Shown here piece by piece: positions 1 to 10,789 of a DNA stretch of 64,000 bases. The stretch is from Hyposmocoma kahamanoa. Taxonomy: Eukaryota; Arthropoda; Insecta; Lepidoptera; Cosmopterigidae. Numbering within the stretch: the stretch's first letter is position 1; each line of letters starts with the position of its first letter. A program made the position numbers and the translations under genes. The notes beneath the pieces were generated by a model. The model ran no database searches, had not been told where the DNA came from, and saw nothing but the letters and a program-made list of their open reading frames with translations. The DNA is taken from positions 24,071,836-24,135,835 of the forward strand of contig NW_020654810.1 of the NCBI RefSeq assembly GCF_003589595.1, read 5' to 3'.

Positions 1-388
1 GTGTTATTGTTTGGGCTGGTGATTTCGGTGTTTATTTATTGAAAACATATCGTAAGTAGCGTTTTTTAAGTTTACCCTGAATATAAATGTTTATAAACTA
101 TACTTTAAGGAGTAATTTCATGGTAAACGTTAGAACCACTCAAACGGAATATTATCATATTTATCCAAGTACACCAAAAATTTCATTAGTGCTTTTTAAG
201 TGCAGGATTTGCGGTGTATTACTGCATTTTATTTGAGATGTTTTTGTTGTAGTACGGAGGGTATTTATTTAGCAATGCAGAATAATAATTTTTATTTATA
301 AAAACTTGTATTTAAACTGAATCCTTTTCTAATTTGCGAAACCAAATAGCCGCCATTTTGCGGTAGGATGAGCGCATCGCGTGAGCGG
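1..388 (+). repeat. MITE-1 copy A (5' part cut by window edge)
   Basis: Non-coding element of about 600 bp when complete; this copy enters the window partway through. It runs to a terminus reading ATCGCGTGAGCGG, the inverted complement of the CCGCTCACGCGAT start seen in copies C, D and F. The body is nearly identical to copies C and F, which suggests recent spread. Short open frames inside it are all broken in sister copies, so it is non-autonomous. The DNA transposon superfamily supplying the transposase is not identifiable here. Confidence 0.9.
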
Positions 389-1454
389 TTAAATTGCTTT
401 TCATAAACATATTTTGTCTCCAGTGTAAGAAAGTTAATTCCTCTAAACTCTAAACTTATCTCTCGGAGGCACTTTGGATCACAGTTTGCAAATTGCCGTA
501 ACAGCACGTTTATGCAGAACAGCGATTCTGTTATGGAAATGCAGCTTTGATAGTTTGTTAAGTGTTAAACTTTAAACATGCATTGATGACCTCGCCCAAC
601 TAGGTCGTCGTCATCGTTAGATTTGAGGACGTCCCGGTTCGATTCCAGGCGTGTATCTATGTGGAGTGTGTGTAATAACTCTTCGTTCTCTTCCAACTTT
701 CTGACAATGTGGCATTTGTTTACAGCTTCTTATAAGGTGTAGTTCTGGATCACAATAATATTGTGTACCTATGCCATCGATACGACAACAAGATGAAGTA
801 AACTAAGGGTCAACAAACCGTCTTTGAATTCTTTAACCTTAAAATAGTAAAAACTGGATTACAAAAAATACCCAGCAGTTACAATAAAACACTCGCTTAA
901 CAAAATGCATAAACGCGGCAGGTGTTCACGAGCACAATAAAACACAATCAAAATAAAGAAAGAAGGAAAAATAATAACAGGAAGATAATTGGTACAGCGT
1001 CTGATCCAATTTTCATTCGCGTCGGTGTGGAAAATCTGATTATTTCATTTTTTTATATGACAAGCTTCACGCGCTCAAATGGGCCAACATTAACTACGCT
1101 AAAACAACTCGGGGATTTTAATTCTTTCTGACGTTGACAAATGTACACAAGTCAAAAACATTTAACGTCATTGCACTACATTAATTTTGTTTTTATTGTA
1201 ATACGAATATTATTCAAGTGTCTGAGACGAATATATTTCGAACCAATTACATTGTAATCCATTGTCACTCCACCTAGATCATAATATTGCAATTGTGATA
1301 ATATTATTTATTCTGCTAAAATCTAGTTGCAATGGCCGTAAAAATGACTATTCATATCTTAATTGTTTTCTACCAGTATTACAGTTGAGTATTTTTAAGC
1401 CTTAAGCCGGATATGGTTTTTTAACCGTTGAGTCAAGTGAGTAATTTATTTTTT
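389..1454. other. Unassigned A+T-rich sequence
   Basis: No conserved coding sequence seen. Around 585-680 there is a box-B-like string, GGTTCGATTCC, probably the ruin of a tRNA-headed SINE. The rest shows nothing recognisable. Confidence 0.5.
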
Positions 1455-1609
1455 ACACTCTCATAGCCCCTAGGGAAACCCTGTATCACGGGTGCCATGG
1501 ACACACACATAGAGAACCACAAATTACATCCAAACTCGCGAGAGAAATATATGTAAGCTTTACAAATATTTCTCCCGACCCGGGAATCAAATCCGCGACC
1601 TCTGCGTCA
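1455..1609 (-). repeat. SINE-A copy, 5' end lost
   Basis: On the minus strand it reads the tRNA box-B part (GGTTCGATTCCCGG type), then the body with a CTCGTGAGTTTG-like motif and the 3' half containing CCATGGCAC and GGGTTTCCCTAG. The same body is complete at 22409-22611 and 57557-57755. It abuts the tail of a LINE-B copy. Confidence 0.8.
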
Positions 1610-2042
1610 AAGTCAAAGCCAAAGATTATTAATTCCATAGGTAAAATAAATTTACACTTGAAAACGTCACATTTAAGCTACTGCTGAACGAGCAGTAGCT
1701 ACGCTGCCTGCCTGAGAAGAACGAGCAAGAAAGTCTAGGCATTGCTCTTTAAAAATAAACTTTTGCAATACAAATATGGTTTGAATGTCTGTCGCTTTGT
1801 CCCACATGAGAATCCCGTAGAACATTATACTATGGAAGTAACTAAAGTAAACTAGCAGTACTAACATCGGTAAGCTCACGTATTCTGCGGACTGCGTACG
1901 CAGCGGAGCTTAAACTGCTGGCCAGGGAAGATATATGTGGAAATCATTGAAGTTTACTATCTAAGGTCACTCCCAAGAAGACTGCTTTATTAACAAGGTC
2001 TAACATTTCTCCGTTAGAGAGGGTATCATTGGCGTGGCAGTT
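1610..2042 (-). pseudogene. LINE-B reverse-transcriptase C-terminal remnant and 3' end
   Basis: On the minus strand the frame reads NKAVFLGVTLDSKLQ, an in-frame stop, FPHI, then SSAAYAVRRIRELTDV, a frameshift, and LVYFSYFHSIMFYGIL followed by a WDKA segment. This is reverse-transcriptase domain E (FLGV) and the thumb-adjacent region of a Jockey/CR1-type non-LTR element. It jumps straight to a 3' UTR with CTTGCTCGTTCTTCTCAG and ends at 1610-1640 in a TTTGAC-type tail. The intervening C-terminus is deleted. A dead 5'-truncated copy. Confidence 0.8.
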
Positions 2043-2215
2043 CAGCAAGGTAACCGTTCAGCCACGGAGGCAGTATTTCTCTCGTGAGTTTGCGTGTAAG
2101 TTTTTAAGTTTTTTGTTTTAAAAAAGTTGTGGTTGTCTACCTATGAGTGTGTCCATGCGTGATACAGAGTTTCCTTAATGCGGGTCTGTGAGTGTGTAAG
2201 TTATTTATTTATTTA
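2043..2215 (+). repeat. Rearranged SINE-A copy
   Basis: The first ~25 bases (CGTTCAGCCACGGAGGCAG) are the SINE-A head in reverse orientation, and are followed directly by the SINE-A body in forward orientation from TATTTCTCTCGTGAGTTTG to GTGAGTGTGTAAG. Head and body are therefore inverted relative to each other, and most of the tRNA-like part is missing. Confidence 0.65.
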
Positions 2216-2310
2216 AAAAAAAAACATGTTAAGCCTGGTTTAATATGTTTGTGCGCTTCAATGTGATTCAATGCCTAATGTTTAACCGGATTCAGTGAAA
2301 CTATACTGGG

Positions 2311-2400
2311 TGTGATTTGTGGTTGTCTATACGAATGTCCATGGCACCCACGACACAGGGTTTCCCTAGTGCGAGGCCATGAGTGTGTGCGTTGTTTATT
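2311..2400 (+). repeat. SINE-A 3' fragment
   Basis: Contains TTTGTGGTTGTCTATACG, CCATGGCACCC, GGGTTTCCCTAGTGCG and GCCATGAGTGTGTGCG in the order seen in full SINE-A copies. The head and body are missing. Confidence 0.75.
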
Positions 2401-2635
2401 ATTTAAATTTTATCAAAACAAAGTATTAAATACAATACAATTGTGAAGCAAAAAGAAAACATTGTTATACGCGTTAGAAGCCGTCATTGTTACACACAAC
2501 ACTCGTGAACAAGTTATCTAAGTTAGACATTCGCTTCCCTGTGCCGTGGGTGATAATTACAAATAACACAATGCAGTGAGTTAGGAGAATCAGTACAACA
2601 TAATTGGACTATGTAATCAAGGATGACACTATTTT

Positions 2636-2745
2636 AGTACCACTAGGTTTCCTCGTGAAAGAGTTTATACAGGAAAGTACTGCCATCTTACCTATTTATG
2701 CCGCCTTAGTGAGCATTACATGGGACCTTTCACCTTATGGTTCAT
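2636..2745 (+). repeat. REP-P fragment
   Basis: Shows the REP-P start (CTCGTGAAAGAGTTTATACA, then TACTGCCATCTTACCTATTT) followed by GTGAGCATTACATGGGACC, so part of the interior is deleted. Confidence 0.65.
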
Positions 2746-2832
2746 TTGTTTTTAAATGCTTAATTAAGAGCCCCATTCTCTTCAATATTTTTTGGTAAAA
2801 ATTACTCTTACCAACGGAATTCATTATACGTT

Positions 2833-3058
2833 TGATGGCCCCCGTGGTTGAGTGGTTTGTACACCGGTTTTCATGGTGTCGTCCCGGGTTCGATCCCTGG
2901 CCGTGTCAGTGTAGGAATAGTACATTATTGCAGAGGCCGGGAAGTAAGGGATCGCTGGACGAGTATAAGTTACAGGGCGTGCGCCAGTGAGGACTGGTAT
3001 TAATACGAGTGAAGCAATCCCCGTTCCTGCCGAGGCATATATAGCATTTTTCTCAAAC
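2833..3058 (+). repeat. SINE-E copy
   Basis: A tRNA-like head, GGCCCCCGTGGTTGAGTGG with box B GGGTTCGATCCC, is followed by a body not shared with the other SINE-E copy at 20694. The head gives box A and box B for RNA polymerase III, but the sequence has no complete cloverleaf. The second half may belong to another element; the boundary is uncertain. Confidence 0.6.
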
Positions 3059-3131
3059 AATTTGAGGAAATAATAAAAGACTAAAGAGATATTAAAAGTA
3101 ATATTTGACGTGTTACAACAATAGCTATAAT

Positions 3132-3550
3132 CTCGGTATAGAGTACTAAAAAAACCGACCTCAAAAGTACGTCGAATTACGTCTATTTGCTAGGTTTTAT
3201 TGAAATATCCCCTAGTTCGCCACTATACAGGACTTGACACTGGAGATAATAATAATTGGTTCTCACTACTCAAAGATATTGAGAGAAAAACGCCTTGAAT
3301 TGGAGAAATAGCAAAATCAACCATTATATTTATACAAAATGAATCTTCATACATGAACAGCCACCCTTAAAGGTGGATGATTTTCTTCAAAATGAAATGC
3401 GACTACTATGGAAGTACCCCCTTTCCAACAAAAAAAGAATCATGAAAATCAGTTCACAAATACTGGAGTTATCGCGTAACATACCTACATACAAAAAAAG
3501 AACATACAGTCGAATTGAGAACCTCCTCTTTTTTTCAAGTCGGTTAAAAA
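3132..3550 (+). repeat. MITE-3, near full length
   Basis: Starts with GAGTACTAAAAAAACCGACC, ends in CAAGTCGGTTAAAAA. The ends are imperfect inverted repeats (AACCGACYT...). The interior carries GAGAGAAAAACGCCTTGAAT, CCACCCTTAAAGGTGG (a small hairpin) and AGAATCATGAAAATCAGTTC. Non-coding and repeated about ten times in the window in both orientations. Confidence 0.85.
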
Positions 3551-4024
3551 GAAAATGTTATTGTTTATATATTAATAGTAGTCTGCTGAACTACAGATGT
3601 GTTTGAATGTGTATTTAGTACCTACTGTATTTTCGTTATCGCTCTTCTGATTATCACTCGATTTCGCGACCAAAATAAAAAAAGAACAAAAACAAATAAA
3701 AATCCATAAACCCTTTAGTTTAAGTGTTGCCGCCATTTTCTTTTTTTTAAGTAAGCGGTGCAGGTAGGTATTTTTAATTCTCGCAATTATGAACACTGGG
3801 CAGTTGGCTGTATGAGTTTTTCTTTTGCCTGTTTACATAGTTCATCATTAGAAGGAAGATTTAATAATTTAGAGAAGAGGACAGTAATGGATTTTCATGT
3901 TTATTTTGCAGGCCTTGGCCGGGAAGAAGTCGCGCGGTCTATAAATGACAAACTTTCCGTGTTCGTTTTTAGAAAGTAATGCAAACATTTCCGAACATGT
4001 TTGAGAAAACTAACTTTTCTATAT
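3551..4024. other. Unassigned sequence
   Basis: No match to the repeat families of this window and no recognisable domain. A pyrimidine-rich stretch before CAG at about 3900-3912 resembles a splice acceptor, but no conserved exon follows. Confidence 0.4.
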
Positions 4025-4092
4025 TATATCGGTCTGTGTGTTTGTGGTACCGTCGTTGTTTTCGTTTTCCACATCATAAGTGCTTTAGCTAA
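4025..4092 (+). repeat. SINE-E 3' fragment
   Basis: Shares GTGTTTGTGGTACCGTCGTT and AAGTGCTTTAGCTA with the SINE-E copy at 20694-20960. The tRNA-like head is absent. Confidence 0.65.
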
Positions 4093-4094
4093 TT

Positions 4095-4295
4095 TTTTTT
4101 TGTAATACCATGTGATGGGACGAAGAAATAGTGCGCCTGGTGGTAAGCGGCACACCTATCCCCAATCGTTGCAGTGCCACTGAGAGATTTTAATCGCAAT
4201 GATCTTAGGGGCACTGCCACTGTGCCCGTCACCCAGAGACATAAGTAGCCAAGTCCCATGTGCTGTAATTTTATCAGCACCACTGCTTCGCGACT
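4095..4295 (-). repeat. REP-P copy, 5' truncated
   Basis: On the plus strand it reads the reverse of REP-P: GCGCCTGGTGGTAAGCGGCA, GCAGTGCCACTGAGAG, GGGGCACTGCCACTG, GACATAAGTAGCCAAGTCCC. It lacks the first third of the repeat. Confidence 0.8.
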
Positions 4296-4422
4296 AAAAT
4301 AGGTGAGATTCTACTGCTTCTGAACTATTTGTGCTCATTTCTGTGGTTTAATTAACTCTATTCTCATAAAATCCATACGCCCTAAGAAGACTTTTCTCTC
4401 GTTGTAGAAGTATGTAGCTGTT

Positions 4423-5009
4423 CCTACCGCAAAATGGCGGCTATTTGGTTTCGCAAATTAGAAAAGCATTCTAGTTTAAATACAAGTTTTTATAAATAAA
4501 AATTATTATTCTGCATTGCTAAATAAATACCCTCCGCACTACCAACAAAATCATCTTAAATAATATGTAGTAATACACCGCAAATCCTGCACTTAAAAAG
4601 CACTAATTAAATTTTTGGTGTACTTGGATAAATATGATAATATTCCGTTTGAGTGGTTCTAACGTTTACCATGAAATTACTCCTTAAAGTATAGTTTATA
4701 AACATTCATATTCAGGGTAAACTTAAAAAACGCTACTTACGGCATGTTTTCAATAAATAAACACTGAAATCACCAGCCCAAACAATAACACACACGATGG
4801 TCGTGACGTATTTTTGAAGTTGTTTATTTTTTTAAATGACAGACCCAGGCATTAAAAACTTTATGGTTTGCTAGAGTAGTTACCGAAATAGCAATTAATA
4901 TTAGTTCTTTTACCTGTTATAACTTCGATATCCGATAAATCGGTATAAAATCATCACCGGCATCTCTAGATGTGGTATGCGTACACGGCTGTATGTATCG
5001 CGTGAGCGG
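4423..5009 (-). repeat. MITE-1 copy B
   Basis: Inverted relative to copy A. The high-coordinate end carries the intact terminus ATCGCGTGAGCGG; the other end stops at CCTACCGCAAAATGG, so about 20 bp of its terminus are lost. The body matches copies C and D closely. Confidence 0.9.
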
Positions 5010-5570
5010 ATAAATTCCAAATTTATATTACCTAACTATGTGGTACAGCACTATAAAATATGTTAACCGGTAATGTACAGGCACATCTCTAATATATTCT
5101 CTATGGTAAGATGGCCCCGCTCTGGTCTGTTAGCTATGTATTAAGTGTAATAAATTAAGTAATAACGATAATATAGTCTCTACAGTTAAACGACAAGTGT
5201 TTGATTAAATATCAACGCTACACTAACTAGAACAAAATTATATTTACAATGTAAACAAAATTAACTTTCCACGAAATTTAATTATAATGACATACATATA
5301 ATGAAGGCGTTGTCTCAGGCTGTTTGAAGTCATATTAATTAAGAGCTTTTGTCCTGTTCCTTTGAACTGCTCACTTGAGACTGGAAATGTTCTCAGAAAT
5401 AAGAGATTATTGCTTTCAGGTTAATAGGTTGTCTTGAGATGACACTTACGAGTAAAGTATCCTATGTTTAACACCGACGCAAAAATAAGGGAGTTATAAA
5501 TTTATGTTTAAGAATTTTTCCCGTAGTTATTAATATGGATCATTTTGCTTGAGTCGAGTTGCAGGGGCTC
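5010..5570. other. Unassigned A+T-rich sequence
   Basis: Nothing recognised: no long open frame, no family shared elsewhere in the window. Confidence 0.5.
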
Positions 5571-5576
5571 TGGCTT

Positions 5577-6126
5577 TTATTATTAACACAAAGATCGAAC
5601 ACTCAGAAAAAAATCCTTAGACCCGGCTGGATTAGAACTGACGTCTTCTAGCATACCGTGCCAGATACAATACCAACTAAGCCATGGAACGAATCAGCGG
5701 ACGTGACGAATTTTTCCACGTGCTTGCATCGTATCTTTGTATTTGGTTTTTCACCGACTTTTTAGCCGTAGCGCCATCTATGAGAGATCTATGATACTTC
5801 GTCACCCAGTTAGATACCTTTACAGCTATCAGCCCCGGCTAGAAATGTCACTATTCATTGTATTTTATTGAATTGATATTCAATTCTTATTATGTGAAAT
5901 TACTCCACTAGTTTGTTAAAATTATTAATACAAAGATCGAACACTCAGTTTTAATTCCTTCGATCCGGCCGGATTAGAACCGACGTCTTCTAGCATACCG
6001 TACAAGACGCTATACCTACCAACTAAGCCACGGGACGAACAAGCGGACGTCACGAATTTTTCTATGTGCTTGCGTCGTATCTTTGTATTTGGTTTTTCAA
6101 CGATTATTTAGCCGTAACGCCAGCTA
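5577..6126 (-). repeat. SINE-B tandem pair
   Basis: Two head-to-tail SINE-B units on the minus strand (about 5577-5910 and 5911-6126). Each has a tRNA-like head with box A GGCTTAGTTGGTA and box B GGTTCTAATCC, a 5' segment reading GCGCTACGGCTAAAAAGTCG, and a tail TCGATCTTTGTATTAATAAT. The junction repeats the tail, AACAAACTAGTGGAGTAATT, so this is a dimeric insertion or tail-targeted insertion. The same arrangement is at 58738-59115. Confidence 0.8.
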
Positions 6127-6179
6127 TGCAGCACTGTCTTTATTACAGAATTGTTTTTTTTTACAATCCAAAATAAAGC

Positions 6180-6309
6180 TATTTGAAAAGTATATGCAAT
6201 AGGCTCGGAAAAGAGTGGCCTTCACCTCCACCGTACATGGAGCAAACCTGCGAGCCAGCACGTTCTCTCTTACTGACAGTGCACTGCGCACACGTTCCAT
6301 GTCCACATC
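6180..6309 (-). pseudogene. CR1-group LINE fragment (post-RT region)
   Basis: On the minus strand the peptide MDMERVRSALSVRENVLARR, then FAPCTVEVKATLFRAYC, matches the post-domain-E segment of the better copy at 31012-32727 (ERERRALAVRCNMLARRFAR there). Only about 40 residues remain, with unrelated sequence following. Confidence 0.75.
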
Positions 6310-6312
6310 GAT

Positions 6313-6775
6313 ACTCCAATATAGCCTTGTTTCTCCTGGTCTGCTATCTCACATTAACTTTAACATTAAACCAAATCCTCGTCGTCTTAAAACGTTTTTG
6401 TTAAATGTTTATCGAAATAATACATTCTTTTATAACCCCGTGACTAGAATATGCCGAACCTACAATGATTTACTCATATCAGAATCTGGAGGTCACATTG
6501 ATGTTTTCGGCAACAATCTTTGTCGAATGTGTACCAATCTCCTCAAATGTTTCAACTCGTCTTCTCATTAGTACTGCCAAATTAATATCTATGTTAGTCT
6601 TTAGTTGCATTAGTTGAAGTTGTAATCTCACTTTTCCATTTTTTCTCACTTTTTTGTAATCTTTATGCAAATATGTTTACACTTCGCATAATAACGCTGT
6701 ATGTACAAGTATTAGGTCTACATTCTAGGTTAAAACTATAAATTGTTCCATGTTGTATGAACAATAAATAAAAAA
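6313..6775 (+). pseudogene. LINE 3' end (Jockey/CR1-like) with hairpin and A-rich tail
   Basis: Plus-strand frame SPGLLSHINFNIKPN, VYRNNTFFYNPVTRICRTYN, then CRMCTNLLKC and a stop at about 6571. This is the usual cysteine-containing C-terminus of a Jockey/CR1-type ORF2. The 3' UTR ends in a stem-loop, ATTGTTC/GAACAAT around 6738-6763, followed by AAATAAAAAAA. The 5' part is missing and the copy sits head-to-head with the preceding CR1-group fragment. Confidence 0.65.
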
Positions 6776-6911
6776 ATGAACACTACGTCAATTTATTTTT
6801 GGGACTTGTTCTGTTTTTATTTCATTTTTGTTTTTTTTTCTTCGAACTTCGTTTTTTTGTGTCTTTTTTTCCTCAAATATTAGTGAATAAATATGACTAC
6901 TACTAATAATA

Positions 6912-6985
6912 ATCACGCACACACTCATAGATCCGCACTAGGAAAATCCGTATTGCGCGTGCCATGGATACATACATAGATACGT
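6912..6985 (-). repeat. SINE-A 3' fragment
   Basis: Reverse of the SINE-A end: CACACACTCATAGATCCGCA, CTAGGAAAATCCGTATTG, GTGCCATGGATACATACATA. It is fused to the end of the reverse-transcriptase remnant at 7008-7768. Confidence 0.7.
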
Positions 6986-7007
6986 AGATGTAGAAAAATA
7001 AAAAATG

Positions 7008-7768
7008 AATATATGGCTTGTTGATCGTGTCAGCTATATGGTGGTTCCACCTTAGGGTTTGATCTAGAGTTATCCCTAGATATTTGACTTCTGTGGAAAA
7101 GCCCAAAGCCCTGCCACCAAGAATTGGTTCCACTAGTTTATCTAGTTTCCGTCTCCTGGTGAAGGGGACAATGGTTGTCTTTTCCGCATTGATTGATAAT
7201 TCGTTATATTGACACCACGCGGAAATGGTGTCAAATGCTCCTTGCATAAGTGATGATGTAGTACTTTCGCAGTGCACCAGGTCATCCGCATATCCCTGAG
7301 CGTCAATATTCAGTTTAGCTAACTTATACTGGAACTGAACCGCAGCAAGAGCCTGCGGCTTAAAAGCATGTTCTGTACCATCTCTTTTTTTTATTGTGAC
7401 TCGGCAAAATGACTGCACCGCGCCTGATGGAAAGTGCGAATACAGTCCAGAGATGAGAGTAACGAACGGAAAACACAAATATCTTCACTATCATTTTGCC
7501 GGTCTGGCCAAATGCTTCTTCACACTACGTTTGAAGGGCCCGATGTTATCCTGACCCGATCTCGTGGTTGAAGTGTCCACACGTTTGCCGGTTAGGCCCT
7601 TCACCAGAGTATGGATGGGTGTATTGTCAAATGCACCCTCAATGTCTAGAAAGGCACACAGTGCTGTTTGTTTGTCCTCAAACGCTCTTTCAACCCTGTC
7701 CACAAGGTGAAGCAAAGCTGTCTCTGTGGACTTTCCACTCTGATAGACGTGTTGAGTGTGATGGATAG
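7008..7768 (-). pseudogene. R1/LOA-like LINE reverse-transcriptase remnant
   Basis: The minus strand first reads VYQSGKSTETALLHLVDRVE, then LCAFLDIEGAFDNT (RT domain A, the first catalytic aspartate). A damaged stretch follows in which the usual domain B (PQGGVLSPLLW-like) is missing. Next come AQGYADDLV (domain C, the YADD at 7281-7292), ISAWCQYNELSINAEKTTIV (domain D) and STEVKYLGITLDQTLRWNHH (domain E). The domain A piece and the YADD piece are separate open stretches, so the copy is a pseudogene with an internal deletion and frame breaks. The family assignment rests on the DIEGAFDN and KYLGITLD signatures. Confidence 0.85.
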
Positions 7769-7779
7769 GTTAAGAACTG

Positions 7780-9080
7780 ACTATATATTAAGAACGAAGC
7801 CCTAAGTGATTCAAGTACCTTCTCAAATCATACATCGATCAAATTTAATTGTATTTTTTCACCCGACGTTGTTTTCTTTGGCTTATTTAGTTTTTATTCT
7901 TTTTTAACAATAAGCAAACGTCTCGGCCTTCAGCCTTACTACCTAAATTCTTTTTGTATATATTTTTTACACATTTTATAATGCAACTCCTTTCTGGTCG
8001 CGCCACTGGCAATTGCTACTGCGTAGGTGCTTCTCTAATTCTGTTTTGCCGTCAGTGGGCTTTCAGAACGGAAGCAAAAGGACAGTTGGTTGTCGGTTGC
8101 AGGAGTCTCATTCGGATTAAACTACCTTCGGGTTGGAAAATTAACTTCGGCTTGGAAAGCTATCTTTGCTGAGCTTCCTTCGGGCTCATACACCTGGAGC
8201 TTGACTACGTCCGGACTAGGACGAAGCATTTCCGCTGAACGGCTACCAAATGCTGCACGTCCGGTGGCCCTTCTTCTACGCCGTAAATATGCAGGGGAGT
8301 ACCATACTCGTAAGCGGAAAACCTAAAGTCTTAAGATACGTTACCATGACCCGCGATAAATATATGTAACGTTTTTTTTTTTGAAATTTAAATCGTGAAT
8401 TAATTTTTTAAATTATAATTATTTTAAATTACCGTAATTCTTTGTTTGATTTTCTAACCTCACAGGGAAAATAAAACTAGGGAAACGAACCCGGTACAAT
8501 GTACCTATATCTATTTATCACTTCACCACGAACAAACCGTGTCAAAAATGCTTCTTTTGTGTTAACCAAAAAACAAATTACCGTCAAAGGTCTTTTCAGT
8601 GCGAGAGTTCGGGGCCATCAGGGTTTTTTTAGGATTATTGCATCGTCCATTAATCCCATTATCAAAATGAGACCTTTGATGAAAGGGTTTCACGGTTCAC
8701 TGTGCTTCAGCGTTTTTGTGGCAAGGACTGTTTTTGTGGCACAAAGATATTAATTAAAAACAGTAATAGTATTTCTTTGAGTTAGTAGGCCTATGATGGT
8801 TGGTGGGGCAATTATATAATCGGGGTTAAATAGTGATGTTTTATTATCACAGATCGGTACAGGCAGGGTAAATTTACTTAATCTTAGACTTGTTCATCCC
8901 ATCCCTTCGTATTATAAAAAAAAAACTTAGGGTGAGGATAGACGAACGTAATTTGTGAGTTGCGTAATTTACGTTGCATTTGGTTACATATAAAAGACCG
9001 GTTTATGCCACACGACGACGCAAAATGAGTTGTCTGCCTACTCATGCGCGTACTTAGAACGAATTTCGGCCGCACCACGT
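7780..9080. other. Unassigned sequence with a moderately G+C-rich island
   Basis: 8040-8330 is less A+T-rich and open on both strands for about 75 codons, but the frames start at non-ATG codons and match nothing I recognise. 8340-9080 shows nothing identifiable. Confidence 0.4.
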
Positions 9081-9084
9081 GCTG

Positions 9085-9205
9085 GTGTAATTTTTTTTTA
9101 TAATATCAAGTGACGACGAACAAGTCGTGTGCCTGTTGATAAGCTACATGCCTGTCGTTAACAGTTGCAGTGCCACTCAGAGCTTTAAGTCGCTAAGACC
9201 TGAGG
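9085..9205 (-). repeat. REP-P 3' half
   Basis: Reverse REP-P: ATATCAAGTGACGACGAACA, AGTCGTGTGCCTG, CAGTTGCAGTGCCACTCAGA. The rest of the repeat is missing. Confidence 0.75.
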
Positions 9206-9604
9206 GGGCAAAGAGGTGAGAGAAGTGGTCACTTTGGTATTGAATACGTTTGAGTAGAAACCTTTTTGCTCCTATTTGCATTATATGACACAAACACCTC
9301 GTACAAACATATAAAAGCAACTGAAAATACGTTCGTCTGATGCCCCAACCGAATTTCAGTCGAATGTAAACTACGCGACTCAAAAAACGCGACTCACAAC
9401 TCACAAAATTACTCTCGTCTGGCCTCACCCTTACAGTGAAAAGTAGGTACCTCTATCGGAAATCGAGAAAAACGCGAGACGCTGCCAGCATTCAAAATGC
9501 CTTGCAACGACAAAACAAATTTGAACCATTTTTCATCTTTTCAAATTTATTAAGTTATCTTTGTATAGGCAATTAAAAGTAAGTTAAAACCAGAACGCAA
9601 TAAT

Positions 9605-9890
9605 GTTCACACTACTGCTTGGCGGCCGAAACAGGTAAGGTGGCAGTATTTACCAGGACGAACCCTTTCACAAGGAGCTCTCCGGCTACGAAAATTTCTG
9701 ATTCTAAAACTTTTAATGTAAGTAAATACTTTGAGCAATACTGCGTTCCGGTTTTCAAGGATAAGAGTGCTGGTGAAATTATAGGCACATAGGATTTGTC
9801 AACTTATGTCTCAGGGTGAAAGGCGCAGTGGTAGTGCCCCTCAGATCTTTGCGAATTAAAACTCTAAGTGGTACTGCAACTGCTTAGGAC
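9605..9890. repeat. REP-P inverted pair
   Basis: 9605-9690 is the REP-P start in reverse (TTGGCGGCCGAAACAGGTAA, CTTTCACAAGGAGCTC). 9725-9890 is the interior in forward orientation (TACTGCGTTCCGGTTTTC, CAACTTATGTCTCAGGGTG, GGTACTGCAACTGCT). Two partial copies meet start-to-interior, or one copy has had its first part flipped. Confidence 0.7.
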
Positions 9891-10380
9891 AATAGAATAG
9901 AATAGAATACAATACAATACGTTAATTGCTAGAATACAGTAATGATAAAGGTCTTAAATAAAATTAGGTACATTGTATTCAACTTGCCAGCTGATGTGCA
10001 AATATTAATTTCATGTTTGGTTTCTATTGTTAATTGCCCTTCAAATAAATGTAAATTTTTCTTTGGAAATTCTAAGTATTCTTTATTACTATAGAAGCAA
10101 TCTGTCAAAAGCCATTTTGTCAATTGTAATTTAAAAGTATGTCCTTGCAACAATTTAATTTCATTTGGCAGATTGTTGTAAATAATTATATACATGTTGA
10201 AGCAGTTTTTCTTATAAATTACTTTATGGCAACGTTGTTGGTACAAAAGATTCATAATTTTTGCTCTAGTCTGCCTTTGATTAATTTCACCACGTGTTTT
10301 GAATTATTGAGGATAAGTTTTGACAAGTACACAGATATCCCTAATGTACATACATGGCAAAGGCAGTATGATTAGTTTTT
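9890..10380 (-). pseudogene. LINE-C 3' end
   Basis: Minus-strand peptide IIYNNLPNEIKLLQGHTFKL, then TKWLLTDCFYSNKEYLEF, is the typical C-terminus of a CR1/Jockey-type ORF2 (LP-EIK-...-F...L). A 3' UTR follows and ends at the low coordinate in an ATTCT-type tail (read on plus as GAATAGAATAGAATAC). The copy at 39908-40200 is a close sister. The reverse-transcriptase core is absent. Confidence 0.75.
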
Positions 10381-10428
10381 GAGCAGCGGTTGGCATGTCG
10401 GTTAACACCAGGTGCACAATTTGTGTAT

Positions 10429-10740
10429 CCGTAAAGGTACTTGGCTGAGCGAAGAAAAGCTTTCTTAAATTTCTCACAGTTACGGCACTACGGCTAAAAA
10501 GTTGTTAAAATCAGAAACAAAGATCTACAACAAACAATTAGAGAAATTTGTAAGGTCTGCTAGATCGTTCCTTGGCTTCGTCGGCATAGCGTCTGGCACG
10601 GTTTGCTGGAAGACGTTGGGGCGAATACAGCCAAATCGAAGGAATTTTTTCTAAGTGCTCGATTGTATTAATAATTATCACTAGTGGAGTAATTTTACAA
10701 AAATAATTGAATATCATGGTGATCAAACGTCGTGACATAC
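10429..10740 (+). repeat. SINE-B copy
   Basis: Forward SINE-B: TTACGGCACTACGGCTAAAA, head TTGGCTTCGTCGGCATAGCG, damaged box B GGGGCGAATACAG, then GCTCGATTGTATTAATAATT and a tail ending AATTGAATATCATGG. Confidence 0.75.
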
Positions 10741-10789
10741 AATAAACTTGAAAAAAGTAATCAATGGTTGTTCCTTTTGAGGTTTGTTT

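Noticed and set aside
3880..3979. Possible splice acceptor (TTTATTTTGCAG) followed by an open frame GLGREEVARSINDKL
   Set aside because: No recognisable domain, no donor or partner exon found and the frame is short; chance is the simplest reading.
6215..6312. Single 118-codon plus-strand frame across 6215-6571 as one gene
   Set aside because: Its first third is antisense to a CR1-group LINE fragment and only the remainder is a LINE C-terminus; the continuity is accidental.
8040..8330. Overlapping open frames in a G+C-richer island
   Set aside because: They start at non-ATG codons and match no family I know; coding potential is unsupported.
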